Shown piece after piece: positions 31,437-42,561 of a stretch of 64,000 nt of DNA. Source of the DNA: Chaenocephalus aceratus (Eukaryota; Chordata; Actinopteri; Perciformes; Channichthyidae); contig JAMFTG010000573.1 of the NCBI GenBank assembly GCA_023974075.1, positions 62,001-126,000 of the forward strand. Reading direction: 5' to 3'. The first letter of the stretch is position 1, and every line of letters starts with the position of its first letter. The notes under the pieces are model-generated. The model ran no database searches, was not told where the DNA came from, and saw only the letters and a list, made by a program, of their open reading frames with translations. Made by a program: the position numbers and the translations under genes.

Positions 31437-32220
31437 CTGTCATCTGGATTCCCCACTCTGTCTTTCCAAGCCCATATCAAACACATCACCAACACCTCCT
31501 TCTTTCACCTGAAAGACATTTCCCGACTGAAGCCCTCACTCTCAACTGATAACACCAAAAAACTGGTTCATGCACTCGTCTTCTCAAGACTAGATTATTG
31601 CAATGCACTCCTCTCCGGTCTCCCAGCCAAATCCATCAACCGCCTGCAACTTGTCCAGAACAGTACAGCCAGAGTTCTCACCGGTACAAAAAGGTCCGCA
31701 CACATAACCCCCATACTTGCACAACTACACTGGCTCCCAGCCCACTACAGGATCCAGTTTAAGGTTCTGCTCCTCACTTACAAAGCCCTGAATGGACAAA
31801 GCCCAAAATACCTCTGTGACCTCATCCGTGCCCAGACATCTACCCGCTCTCTCCACTCCAGCCACGCTCCTCGTCTTTACATCCCCCGAACACGTCTCCG
31901 AACAATGGGAGACCGAGCCTTCTGCTCATTCGCCCTGTGCCTCTGGAACTCCCTCCCAGATCAGCTTAGATCTGCCCCTTCCACCAAGGTCTACAAAACC
32001 GGCCTTAAGACCCTCTTCTTTTGGCAGGCCTTAACAATAAACTTTGAGCATGGTACACCTGGAGGATTGCCATTTTTATCGCTATATCCGATTTTTTATT
32101 TGAATTATTATTATTATTTGTTTAATCCCTCAAAGTGTATCAGTGTCCTTTGTTGTGAAGCGCCTCGAGATTTGTCTTGGCAGATGAGAAGCACTATATA
32201 AAATACATTTATTATGATTA
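31437..32220 (+). mobile_element. L2-like LINE 3' end (RT C-terminus and 3' UTR)
   Basis: Encodes the C-terminal part of an L2/Maui-type polymerase: [48 protein letters not shown] and a [10 protein letters not shown] block, ending near 32,035. The 3' UTR follows, with GTGAAGCGCCTCGAGATTTG and a TATATAAAATACATTTATTA end typical of L2-type tails. The frame is open but lacks endonuclease and catalytic RT motifs, so it is a 5'-truncated piece. Confidence 0.85.
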
Positions 32221-32601
32221 AATGTATTATGTGTGGGAAACTCTGCTATCTTACCAGTTCTTATGCAACTCGCAAATATCTCTCTCTCTCTCTCTTCGCT
32301 ATCTCTCTCTCTCTCTCTCAATTGCGTTCGGGCGCAAATGCGCGTTTTTTTTAAATGATCCGTTGCTCCTTTTTTGGCGGGGGGTACTGGGCACCTGCGC
32401 ACCAGTTATGTGCAGCCCTGGTTATATTAATGTTTCACCAGCTGGATTCAGGTCAGTTTCTCCTCATGTTTCGTGTTCCTTGTTCTAATGTTAGTTTAAT
32501 ATTTCAACATATTTATTGCACTTGACGTACACACACACGCATGGCGTAATTTCCACTGGGGACAGGGGGGACATGTCCTCCCAACTTTTAAAAATCCCGT
32601 T

Positions 32602-32632
<31 letters not shown>

Positions 32633-33560
32633 ACTTTACAAATATGTTTTTTTTATTTTTTTAACGCAAGCCGTCATCGCCATGGAGGAGCACACAGCCT
32701 CTGTGAGCGAGCAAGACAGAGAAAGAGAGAGTCTCTCTCTCTCTCTCTCTCTCTGTCTCACCTTTATCTATTAAATATAGTTGTAGTGGCCAAAATCCCG
32801 AAAGTTTTTTCTTGTAACCTTCACCTCAACAGTTAATGTTCTTGGTCACATGTAGAGCTTGGGCCTCGGAAGCAGTGTCAGACTCGCAGTACAAAACCCA
32901 CTGGACGTTTCTGTTGCTTTTGAAGGCTTATTTCCAGGTAAAACATAAAACAAAATACGAAAACAATATTGAACATAAACTTAAACATCAGATCCTAATA
33001 ATCTGTTTTCTACTCAGCATAAGGTTGCGTCTGCGTGTCAATGACGGTATTGCTGCGGCCTGCTGCCCTCCCGTCACACACCGCACCTCCAACTTAAAGC
33101 CTTAGCCCCGCCCCCTTCACCTGAGCCCTGCTGCCCTCTCACTGAAACAGAAAAATGCATTAATCAAGGTTCCAAATAAATCAAAACAAAATAAACTTAA
33201 ATGCGGCTCCTACAATAGTTGTAAAAAATAAAGTAAGAAATCATTCCAATGTGTATTATAGGACAGTAAAAAAACAAAACAGTTAAAAAGAGTGATTAGT
33301 AAAATATGCATAAATAAAAAGAAAGAATACTAACTTGGTAACATTAGATACGATTAAACAAGTTTAAATGATTTGTTATTGGTTGTGATCATATTGTAAA
33401 GATGTGTTGATCATTGAAAAGTATACAGCTCCCTTTCATCTGAGTGTTGAGAGCTGTATCCATCAATTCATTTTGTGCTCGAAGTGCACCAGATTGACCC
33501 CCGGACCCCAATAGAGGATGTGAGATCCATCCCTAAATAAAGCAGGTTAACATAATTAAA
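32221..33560. repeat. Duplicated non-coding block with CT tracts and poly-C
   Basis: Direct duplicate of 47,741-48,560 (longer here). Contains hAT-type right-end sequence finishing CCCTG at 32,420, then GTTATATT and half of a 100-bp satellite unit (32,421-32,475), a 27-bp poly-C (32,606-32,632), CT runs (32,280-32,320 and 32,731-32,755) and the inverted counterpart of 1,130-1,729. The open frames seen are repeat-driven. No gene. Confidence 0.75.
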
Positions 33561-34100
33561 TTGCAGTGAACCTACTGCCAGCATTACAAACATATTAATC
33601 AGGCGTTTTAACACTTTTTTCCAAGAAAATGATTTTTATTCACTATCATGGGGCTATATAAATCAAATTCCGGGTAATTAGGAGCACAATTGTACCTTTT
33701 ACTATTTAAATGTATTTGTATTATATATTTTTGGGCCATTAAAGTGACATTTCTGGGTGACTTTGTCAGTTTATGGAGCTTAGCCCACAATTCCCGGAGG
33801 TTTCAGGCCGAATTTGGGAGCTCATAGGCGGCCTGCCATGCGCCCCCACCCGTGGAAAGCAGAAAAAAGTAAAGAAAACGGTCAATTATATCTTAAAATA
33901 ATCAAAAATGAACGGAGGAGGGGCTCCAAAAAGCTCGATTCTTCGGCGCTTCGGGCGGAAGCCCCGGACACTTTTCCACTCCCCCGTTGCATTTTACAAC
34001 AGAGAGGGGAATCGAGACCTCCCTTCCTCCGTCAAAAAAATGCATTCATGTTTTTCAACCTACAATCCGCACGATATCTGAAACCCGGTTTTTGAGAGGA
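33561..34100 (+). repeat. Recurrent modules, copy 2 outer end
   Basis: From 33,776 the module order CCCACAATTCCCGGAGG, GGGAGCTCATAGGCGGCCTG, CACCCGTGGAAAGC and the CCCCCGTTGCATTTTACAAC stem block leads to the satellite array. The first 215 bp (33,561-33,775) have no recognised feature. Confidence 0.65.
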
Positions 34101-34837
34101 CACAGAAAAAAAACGGCTGTTTCACATCATGGAGGAATGTGTCCGCTCCATGAGTGCTTTGGCTCGGATACAATTGTTGCATGGAGACCCCCAGTATGGT
34201 TCTTACCAAACTTTAAGTTTTTGAACTGGTCTCTGGAGGAATGCAAGGGGAGTTATTATGAGACACTATTTTCGGATACAATTTCTCCATTTTCACCCCT
34301 TTTCTCTGGTTCTCCCAAAATGAACTCAGACTATTTCTGACTCTGGACGAATGCAAGGGGAGTTGTCCGGGGACTCTACCCGCCTCATGAGACACAATTT
34401 TTGGATACTTTTTCTCCATTTTCACCCCTTTTCTATGGTTGTCCAAAAATGAACTCAGACTTTTTCTGACTCTGGACGAATGCAAGGGGAGTTGTCAGGG
34501 GACTATACCCGGGTTATGAGGCACTATTTTCGGATACTTTTTTCCATTTTCACCCATTTTCCCCAGTTCTCCAAAAACTTGATTCTGACTATTTTGCCTG
34601 TGGAGGAATGACAAGGGAGTTGACAGGGGACTCTACCCGGGTTATGAGGCACTATTTTCGGATACTTCTTTACATTTTCACCCCTTTTTGATGGTTCTCC
34701 AAAAAGTTAACTCAGACTTTTTTCTGACTCTGGAGAAATGTAAGGGGAGTTGACAGGGGACTCTACCCGCCTTATGATGCACTATGTTTGGATACCTTTT
34801 TACATTTTCACCCCTTTTGTCTGGTTCTTTTTATTTT
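34101..34837 (+). repeat. 125-129-bp satellite array, about 5 units, copy 2
   Basis: Same family, plus orientation, inverted partner of 18,201-18,790. A variant unit with GATTCTGACTATTTTGCCTG (34,580-34,605) is the type amplified at 56.65-57.1 kb in copy 3. Confidence 0.88.
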
Positions 34838-35570
34838 TATTTCTACCGGGGGCACTGCCCGGTCCTGGGTGCCCCCCGACGGCCATTGTCTAGCCGTTCC
34901 CCCCCCCAACTCGACCGTATATTAACGGATTTTGTCCTATTTTTGCTACGTTCTTCTCCTCTCACCTCACTGATCGAATGGCAAATGCGACCCGCCACGT
35001 GCCGGTGCTCTGGCTGTCGGTTCCTCCGAACTGCGAGTTCGACTCTAATGGCCGGGAGGGTGTGCTGCGTGGGGGTAACCCTGCATGTCTCTTACCTCCC
35101 GGGCCGACAGATATGAAGCGTTTCCAAGACGAACCGTCTGACTCAGGGGTCCCACCACGGGTTCCGCTGCGGGGTGGAAGTTCCACCTCCCCACTTCACC
35201 GCGGAGTGCCAGGCAAACATCAGTTTCTCTAATCCTCCACTGTTGCATAGCGGCCTTAGTCAGCTGCAGCGTTCAGCAATTGGCCTTGCTCCGGGCACCA
35301 GTTCCCTCCGGGACCACGGCTCGGTGGCTTCACATGATATAGGGTCGACCTGACTTCATCACAGGCTACCTGTTTGATCCTGCGTAACAACCACATATGC
35401 TTGTCTGCAAAGAGGGAACTGCTTGGTCATGCCCTGGTGTTCCTCTACGGCTAGTGTCCAGCCGTCAGCTGTGCTATCAGCACATTTGCCCGCCATCGGA
35501 GGGCCTCCTGCCCGGGTCCACGTGCCGGTGCTTGGCGGTCGGAAGAATGATATTTTGCAGGACATGACGG
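34838..35570. repeat. GC-rich repeat module, copy 2
   Basis: Inverted counterpart of 17,341-18,200, with one of the two internal GCACCGGCACG repeats missing. Open frames are unconserved. Confidence 0.7.
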
Positions 35571-36300
35571 AGCTCAGGAGTCTGCACTTTGAAGCTCCTG
35601 GAGCGGACAAAGATATGTGTATTTGCCTGAATGATGGAAATAAACAAAGAATGATATTTTACAGGACATGACAGAGTTAGGTGTATTTTCATAGCTTTTT
35701 GGAAATACACCAAATGTGATATTGCAGAGAAATACGCAGCTCATATACCCATGTGATGTTGTGCAGTACATTACTGAGCTCATTTAACGACATGGAGTAC
35801 CAGGGGCACTAAGGGCACTAAGGGGCACTAAGGTCTTACCCGGATGTCCTTATGTGTTTAGTCAGAATGAGAGTGCTTGAGTTTGGGTACACAGTTTTGC
35901 CAGGTGCACCCACCCGTGGAAAGACGAAATATGACAAAACAGTTCAAGTTTGAACCTCCAGCACAGGGGGGGTGCCATGAAGAAGGCCGAATATGGAAAA
36001 GCACCGCAAAATCCACCCCCTTTTTAGGGTTTCCAGGGGCATGAGGTTCTGTAGGGTGTGAACATCTGGGTTTAGTCCGTGGGGGAGTGCTTAAGTCCGG
36101 GGGCCCAGGGTCTCACGGTGTGCGAGGTTATGGAAGTGCGCATGTTAGGGAGACATGCTGGAGCTGCTTAGTCCGTCCTTTGGGGCTCTGTGAAGGGCCA
36201 CAGAGAGGTGGTTTTTGCGGTCTGTCTCCTGGAAGTGTGAAAAACCTGTTTGCCTTTTGCCTTTGCCTGTGAGTGTGAGACCCTGCTAACAGCAGTGAAC
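35571..36300. repeat. Recurrent modules, copy 2 (ATATCATTCT, CACGGACTAAACCC and 120-bp-unit types)
   Basis: Inverted relatives of 57,700-58,440. Includes one diverged 120-bp unit near 35,975-36,025, a tripled GGGGCACTAAGG near 35,812-35,833, and the CTTTGCCTGTGAGTGTGAGA stretch. No gene. Confidence 0.6.
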
Positions 36301-36915
36301 CTGCTGCCAGCATTATTAACATATTAATCAGGAGTTTTAACACTATAGCCCACAATTCCTGGAGGTTCCAGGCCGAATTTGGGAGCTCATAGGCAGCGTG
36401 CCATACGCCCCCACCCGTGGAAAGAAGAAAAAAGTAAAGAAAACGTTCAATTATATCTTAAAATAATCAAAAATGAAGTTTAAAAAAAGTGCCAACAGAG
36501 AAAGGGGCCAACCCTTTGGCGCTTAGGGCCGAAGCCCCAGACACTTTTCCACTCCCCCGTTGTAACTTACAATGGAGAGGGGAATCGAGACCTCCCCTCC
36601 TCCGTCAAAAAAATTCACTCATGTTTTTCAATCTACGATCTGCACGAAATCGGAGGAATGTAAGGAGAAATGTCAGGGGACTCTATTCGCCTTAAGAGAC
36701 ACTATTTTGGGATACAATTTCTCCATTTTCAGCCCTTTTCTCAGGTTCTCCCAAAAGATAACAGAGTTTTTCCTGACTCTGGAGGAATGCAAGGAGAGTT
36801 GTCAGGGGACTCTACCCGCCTTAAGAGACACTATTTTGGGATACATTTGATACATTTTCACCCCTTTCTATGGTTCTCCCAAAAGTTAACTTAGACTTTT
36901 TCTGACCCATGTGCA
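36301..36915 (+). repeat. Recurrent modules and 125-129-bp satellite array, 2-3 units, copy 2
   Basis: Inverted partner of 16,265-16,990. Contains the CCGTTGTAACTTACAATGG stem block, then units with GGCGAATAGAGTCCCC-type cores. Confidence 0.82.
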
Positions 36916-37309
36916 TCACCCTGGATCTCTGCCTGTGTGCCTGTGGGACCCTGCTTACAGCAGTGACTCTGCTGTACATTTCATGAGTCAAATGTGGATG
37001 AAATGGACAGGTTTCAAGCGTCTTTCCTGGGTTACATAGTGCTGTGAAGCAGCCTGTCCTCTGGGTGGTGGGAGAGCGAGGTGCTGGAAGGAGCTCTCTG
37101 GGTCACATCCTGCTGCTGCTGCTGCTCCTCTCTCCCTGTATTCACATAACTTGTACCCAGCTTTCACACACTCATTCCTGGGTAAGAAAGCCATGTGCAT
37201 CACCCTGGATCTCTGCCTGTGTGCCTGTGGGACCCTGCTTACAGTCCGTAGTTTGGGGCTCTGTCACTTTGGGTAACCGCACCACTGTCAGACGTCTCCT
37301 AAGAATGGA
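36916..37309. repeat. Satellite-related block with palindrome, copy 2
   Basis: Inverted partner of 15,816-16,264, with a (CTG)6-like run at 37,110-37,125 and one GAAATG/CATTTC dyad near 36,972-37,010. The ORF common to copies 1 and 2 (minus in 1, plus in 2, about 93 codons) has no recognised motif; I leave it uncalled. Confidence 0.6.
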
Positions 37310-37805
37310 CGTCCATTCTCTCTAAATAGGGTACTTCTCTGAGTCAAAGCTCCGGGGGTGCAGGCTCACCCAGTCTGATATGACCCACATCATCATAGAG
37401 GTGAAAGCAAACTTGAACGACTTGAAAAAGTCTGTCACTGTCCACCAGTTTAAGGTGAAGAGGAACAAGCTGGATCGTCTGCCGAGCCAGGCGGAGCTTC
37501 TCGCCGCCAAGGCGGCGGCTGAGAAGCGCATCCCTGATCTCCTTGACCTGATGGATTGCAATCCGACCTCAATAACCCAGTACCTGCTATATGGCCATCT
37601 AACCCTCCATTGAAGCATCCTCTATGGCCGCCGTCCGGGTGTGTACGCAAACATGACCAACACTGAGGATGACTGATTCTACGCGAATACGCCTGGAATA
37701 AAGGAGGGATTGAAGATCCGCTCCATGTTCAGGGCTGCAGCAGCTGCAGCAGCTGCAGCAACATCATCGGAAGGAGTTCTACCGCCGTAAGATACCTCCG
37801 TAGAG
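37310..37805 (+). pseudogene. Tyrosine-recombinase-like pseudogene fragment, copy 2
   Basis: Inverted partner of the copy-1 fragment and nearly identical to it. Exon-2-like coding (37,332-37,612) stops at a TGA in LTLH*SILYGRRPGV, continues to NMTNTEDD and a stop, then FYANTPGIKEGLKIRSMF with a longer Ala run (CAG repeat, 37,733-37,760). The junction that removed the K, HxxR and H motifs is identical in both copies, so the deletion predates the block duplication. Confidence 0.78.
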
Positions 37806-38487
37806 TGTAATTAGGACACACCCTCTGATCCCCCTTTTTGAAAAGGGGGACCACCACCCCGGTCTGCCACTCCTTCTGTACTGTTTCCGAATTCCACGAA
37901 ACGTTGATGAGACGTGTCAACCATGACAGTCCCTCAACACCCAGAGCCTTCAGCATTTCTGGGCGGATCTCATCCACCCCCGGGGCTTTGCCACTGTGGA
38001 GTTGTTTGACGACCTCAGTGACCTCCGGGAGAATGGTGTTGATCCCCCGTCATACTCCAGCTCTGCCTCTAACATAGAGGGCGGAGTTGTCGGGTTCAGG
38101 AGTTCCTCAAGTGTTCCTTCCAACGCCCTAACACTCCATCAGTTGAGGTCAACAACGTCCCATCCTTACTGTACACAGCTTGGATGGTTCCCTGCTTCCC
38201 CCTCCTGAGGTGTCGGATAGTTTTCCAGAACAACTTTGGTGCCGCCCGAAAGTCCTTTTCCATGTCTTCTCCGAACTTCTCCCACACCCGCTGCTTTGCC
38301 TCGGCCACGGATGAGGCTGCTGCCCTCCGGGCCTGTCGGTACCGTGCAACTGCCTCGGGAGTCCCCCGGGATAACAAATCCCTGAAGGCCTCCTTCTTCA
38401 GTCGGACGGCTTCCCTGACCACCGGTGTCCACCAGGAGGTTCGAGGGTTATTGCCCCTTGAGGCACCTAAGACCTTGAGACCACAGC
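37806..38487 (-). mobile_element. RTE-like LINE fragment, copy 2
   Basis: Inverted partner of 14,461-15,338 and 55,115-55,812. Encodes RLKKEAFRDLLSRGTPEAVA, AEAKQRVWEKFGEDMEKDF and the first RT block; it lacks the tandem duplication of copy 1. It is interrupted at the same GTAATTAGGACAC point by the recombinase fragment. Confidence 0.85.
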
Positions 38488-38499
38488 CCCCCCCCCCCC

Positions 38500-38576
<77 letters not shown>
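38488..38576. repeat. Poly-C and (CA)n tract
   Basis: A run of about 14 C followed by CA dinucleotides with a single TA interruption. Paralogous to the GT tracts at 14,400 and 55,001. Confidence 0.95.
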
Positions 38577-39040
38577 TTTAAGAAACAGATCCGTGTTAAA
38601 GGATGGGTGGTTTGCAGACTCTTTGCACGGAGCAGCAAAAAAATGAAGTCAACACATATCGACCCTGAATATAGTCCATGTTAAGAACGAGAAAAGTTTT
38701 AACATATATGTAGTTTTTTGTAAACATATGACAAATATGTGAGGGTGATGAAGTCAGAGCATCGTTCTATGAGCCGGGGCCAATGTAACCCCTGCGTGTA
38801 TCTGACACCTGAACATATTACTAACATCAAACAAAGCACTGAATTAATCAAAGGGATGCTTTCAATATTTACTATTTTAAGATGTTTATGTCTGTTTTAC
38901 ATTAACTTGACATTGCCTTCTCAGAACCTCCCATTCCAAACAACAAGATATTTGTGATTGGCAGATGACCTTTAATGAATTTACAATGAGCTCCACGGAG
39001 GAAGAAGGACGGTGATAAAAGCAGCTTCACAGCTTCATGT
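38577..39040. other. OR-block flank without a gene, copy 2
   Basis: Inverted counterpart of 13,986-14,399 and 54,546-54,990. Nothing coding is recognised. Confidence 0.55.
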
Positions 39041-39770
39041 TCACTGAGATGCTGCCTCTGTCTGTACGTGCTTCATCATATCTACATTAATGTTGTATTA
39101 ATGTTTCACCAGCTGGATTCAGGTCAGTTTCTCCTCTTGTTCACTGAGATGCTGTCTCTGTCTGTACGTGCTTCATCATATCTACATTAATGTTGTATTA
39201 ATGTTTCACCAGCTGGATTCAGGTCAGTTTCTCCTCATGTTCACTGAGATGCTGTCTCTGTTTGTACGTGCTTCATCATATCTACATTAATGTTATATTA
39301 ATGTTTCACCAGCTGGATTCAGGTCAGTTTCTCCTCATGTTCACTGAGATGCTGTCTCTGTCTGTACGTGCTTTAACATATCTACATTAATGTTGTATTA
39401 ATGTTTCACCAGCTGGATTCAGGTCAGTTTCTCCTCATGTTCACTGAGATGCTGTCTCTGTTTGTACGTGCTTCATCATATCTACATTAATGTTATATTA
39501 ATGTTTCACCAGCTGGATTCAGGTCAGTTTCTCCTCATGTTCACTGAGATGCTGTCTCTGTCTGTACGTGCTTTAACATATCTACATTAATGTTGTATTA
39601 ATGTTTCACCAGCTGGATTCAGGTCAGTTTCTCCTCATGTTCACTGAGATGCTGTCTCTGTCTGTACGTGCTTCATCATATCTACATTAATGTTGTATTA
39701 ATGTTTCACCAGCTGGACTCAGGTCAGTTTCTCCTCATGTTCACTGAGATTATGTTTCTCTGTTTTCATG
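39041..39770. repeat. 100-bp tandem satellite, 7 copies, upstream of OR2
   Basis: TGTACGTGCTT landmarks fall every 100 bp from 39,061 to 39,661. Units alternate between TCTGTACGTGCTTCATCATA and variants with TTTGTACG or CTTTAACATA; the latter two variants alternate as a dimer in the middle of the array. Confidence 0.95.
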
Positions 39771-40856
39771 ATTGATCATATATTAACATTCTTTAAATGA
39801 ATGTTATAAATATTAATGTTGTGTGTATATATTAACATTATTGTCTAAACAGGTGGAGTCAGGTCAGTTTCTCCGCCTGCTTCGTGTTCACTGTGATTAT
39901 CTTTCTGGCTTTTTCTGATTCATTATAATACAAAAAATAAATGTACTTTATATTAATGCTGTATATATTAATGTTATATAAATTGAAGTTAATTGTTTAA
40001 ACAGGTGGATTCAGGTCTGCTTCTCCTCTTGTTTCGTGTTCATTGTGATGATTGTCTGCAGGTTTATGACTCATTTCACATATATGTCATATAACCACTC
40101 TTTAATAATTGTTATTTGCTCATGCTTTTGTTTTAACAGGTGGAGTCAGGTCTGTTTCTCCTCATGTTTCTCGTGTTTCGTGTTCACATACATTCGATGG
40201 TTCACTGTGTTGATGCATAATGTTATTAATGTTTCACCAGCTGCATTCAGGTCAACTTCTCTTCTTCCTTCGTGTTCCTTGTGATGATGTTAGTTCAATA
40301 GTTCACTTATAAATGTTATTTTGAAGTCATATGTATTAATGTTCTTTACGCTGTGATGTGTCTGCTTCTTGATGAATAGATGGATTCTGGTCAGTTTCTC
40401 TTTAAGTTCCCTGTGAGGATGTTTCTGTGTGTTCGTGATTAATTATATATAAATATCCTTTAAATTGTCGGTAATGACATTATGTGTGTATGTTACTGTT
40501 ATGTAATAACATGATTGTTTAACAGGTGGATTCAGGTCTGCTTCTCCTCATGTTTCGTGTTCATTGCGATGATGCTTTCGCCTGTTTCTGATTCATGATA
40601 GATATTTATCATTGACTTATACATTCATGTTAAAGCAGATATTTTAGTATCTGATTAATTAACTGTGAATTCATATTCTATGAATACACGTTTTAAATAT
40701 GAATGTTAAATAAATGTGTGTTCTAAATATTCCAGTTTCATTTTTCCTACTGTATATGTCAATGTGATATAAACTAATGTTATATCCTTTATTTAAATGT
40801 TTTCATAAATAATGTCAACAGGTTGGTTAGCTCTGACTTATTGCTGTTATTGTTGT
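39771..40856. repeat. OR2 5' flank with degenerate satellite relatives
   Basis: Irregular units containing ACAGGTGGATTCAGGTCTGC and CTCCTCATGTTTCGTGTTCA, separated by AT-rich sequence. No hairpin and only a short AAC tract compared with copy 1. Confidence 0.65.
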
Positions 40857-40905
40857 TGACCTGAGGTCACAGCGTGTTGTTTGTTGGGGTCTCCTCATGA
40901 CGTCA
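40857..40905 (+). promoter_or_regulatory. OR2 start region: everted AGGTCA pair and CRE over the ATG
   Basis: TGACCTGAGGTCA (40,857-40,869) and TGACGTCA (40,898-40,905), at the same spacing as in copies 1 and 3. Confidence 0.45.
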
Positions 40906-41847
40906 GCAGGGTTTAACGTGACCTCGTCCCTGACGCTGGTCGGTTTCTCCTCGATGTCTGGCCACAGCTCGCTCTTATTCTTCGTGTTTTTGTTTCTGTA
41001 CCTCTTCGTGTTGTTCAGTGACTCTCTGGTGATTTATATCATCTGTTCGCAGCGAGCTCTTCACCGGCCCATGTTTGCCTTCGTGGCATCAGTTCTGCTG
41101 AACTCTCTCATAGTCAGTACCGTGTTTTATCCCAAACTTCTGTCAGACCTGTTGCTGTCCGGCGCCGGCTTGGTGCAGGTGTCCCGGACTTTGTGTCTGT
41201 GCCAGGGTTTCTTTGTTTCCTCTCTTGGTGGATCTAGCTACATGCTGTTGTCGGCCATGGCCTTTGACCGCTACCTGTCCATCTGCCACCCGATGCACTA
41301 CGCTGTGCTGGTAACTCCTGCCAAGGTGGTGCTGATGCTGCTTCTCTGCTGGATGCTGCCTGTTATTCTAGTGGGAGTCACAGCGCTGCTGGCGAGCCGC
41401 TTACCGCTCTGCAGGGCGCAGCTCAACAGGGTCTACTGCATTATCTACAGCATTGTGAGCCTGAGCTGCGGTGGTGCTGAAGCGCAGCTGAGTGGAATAT
41501 TTGGTCAGCTGATCAGAGCAGTTATCATATTCCTGCCTACCGCCTTTGTGCTCTACTCCTACGCTAGGATCCTCTTCATCTGTCTGCGGCGCTCACGTAG
41601 CTTCAGCAGCAAAGCTCTACAAACCTGTCTTCCTCACCTGCTCGTCTTCTTTAACAATTCCATCAGCGTCTGCTTAGATCTGCTGCTCCGCCGCCTGCAG
41701 AGCAACAGAGAATCTGACTCCACCCTCATCACCTCCATCCTGATGATGCTAGTACCCACTGTACTGAACCCTGTGGTGTACGGACTGAAGTTAAAGGTGG
41801 TGTTCACGCATGTGAAGAGGCTGCTGAGGTGTCGCAGAGACAGCTGA
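40897..41847 (+). CDS. Odorant receptor OR2 (seven-transmembrane GPCR)
   Basis: An intact 316-codon single-exon frame with the same landmarks as OR1 (NVT at 7-9, DRY at 124-126, KALQTCLPHL, NPVVYGLK). Own differences from both paralogues include M20, F33, I72, M153, Q204, R207, T215, Y220, N254 and V301. Several lie in TM5 (GQLIRAVIIFLPTAF), including a charged R207 inside the membrane segment, and NPVVYGLKLKVVF replaces the KLKEVF/KLKELF of the others. These could change ligand choice, or mark relaxed constraint. Its 3' flank in this copy is interrupted by the TA-flanked MITE at 42,562. Confidence 0.95.
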   Translation: MTSAGFNVTSSLTLVGFSSMSGHSSLLFFVFLFLYLFVLFSDSLVIYIICSQRALHRPMFAFVASVLLNSLIVSTVFYPKLLSDLLLSGAGLVQVSRTLCLCQGFFVSSLGGSSYMLLSAMAFDRYLSICHPMHYAVLVTPAKVVLMLLLCWMLPVILVGVTALLASRLPLCRAQLNRVYCIIYSIVSLSCGGAEAQLSGIFGQLIRAVIIFLPTAFVLYSYARILFICLRRSRSFSSKALQTCLPHLLVFFNNSISVCLDLLLRRLQSNRESDSTLITSILMMLVPTVLNPVVYGLKLKVVFTHVKRLLRCRRDS

Positions 41848-42559
41848 CCCCAACACTGTTTGATTGCTGTGGAGGCTATTTTTATATAACATTAGAAAGA
41901 CAGATTCTTATTATTACATTATACACTTATTGTGCTCATTTTATGTTGCTGTGACTTTGGGATAAATAGACGTTTTTAGCTTGCAATACGAAAGTAGCAA
42001 GGTCAGGTGAGACACTGGAAGAATAGAAAGAGGCAGTCAGAATAGGACATTGCTCCGGCCTTGAGCTTCGGGTGAGCTCCACTCCCACGCACAGCTAGGA
42101 AGCAGCGTAAATGGAGGATTCCACTATCTGTCTGCAAAGCAGCTTTAGCGAAAACAAATGACATATGATGGCGACAGAGTAGGGAGGGACTTCCACAGGC
42201 CGGCTGATTGCTGATTGGAGGATCGTGTTGCCAAGAGACTTTTTTCTAAGTCTGTGCACCTACAAAGAGAACCAAGTCTAAACCACGGTATCTCTTCAGC
42301 TAGTCTTGACCAATCATACATGTACGTGCAACGCCCTGTGTGATAAAATGTATTGACGCACGAGTTTCGGGACTCTTTCCGGAAATAGACAGACAGATTA
42401 CAGCCTTTGCTGCCTGTGATTTCTGTGACCGGACGGAGTCCTTGGCCAAGTGAAAATATATATGTTGCTCTCTTATAATAAATAGTTAAACTTAGAAGTT
42501 GTTTTGTCTTTCCTGGAATTTTGAACACAACAGCGCCTCAGTCCCGCTGTATTCCCCTC
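41848..42559 (+). repeat. OR-block 3' flank, copy 2 proximal
   Basis: Inverted counterpart of 51,190-51,865. Contains the unfilled site of the copy-1 hAT insertion near 41,985-41,997 (CGAAAGTA). No gene. Confidence 0.75.
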
Positions 42560-42561
42560 TA

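Noticed and set aside
31239..32201. 320-codon frame as one gene
   Set aside because: It is a chance fusion of out-of-frame gag sequence with the C-terminal part of an L2-like RT, and lacks catalytic domains.
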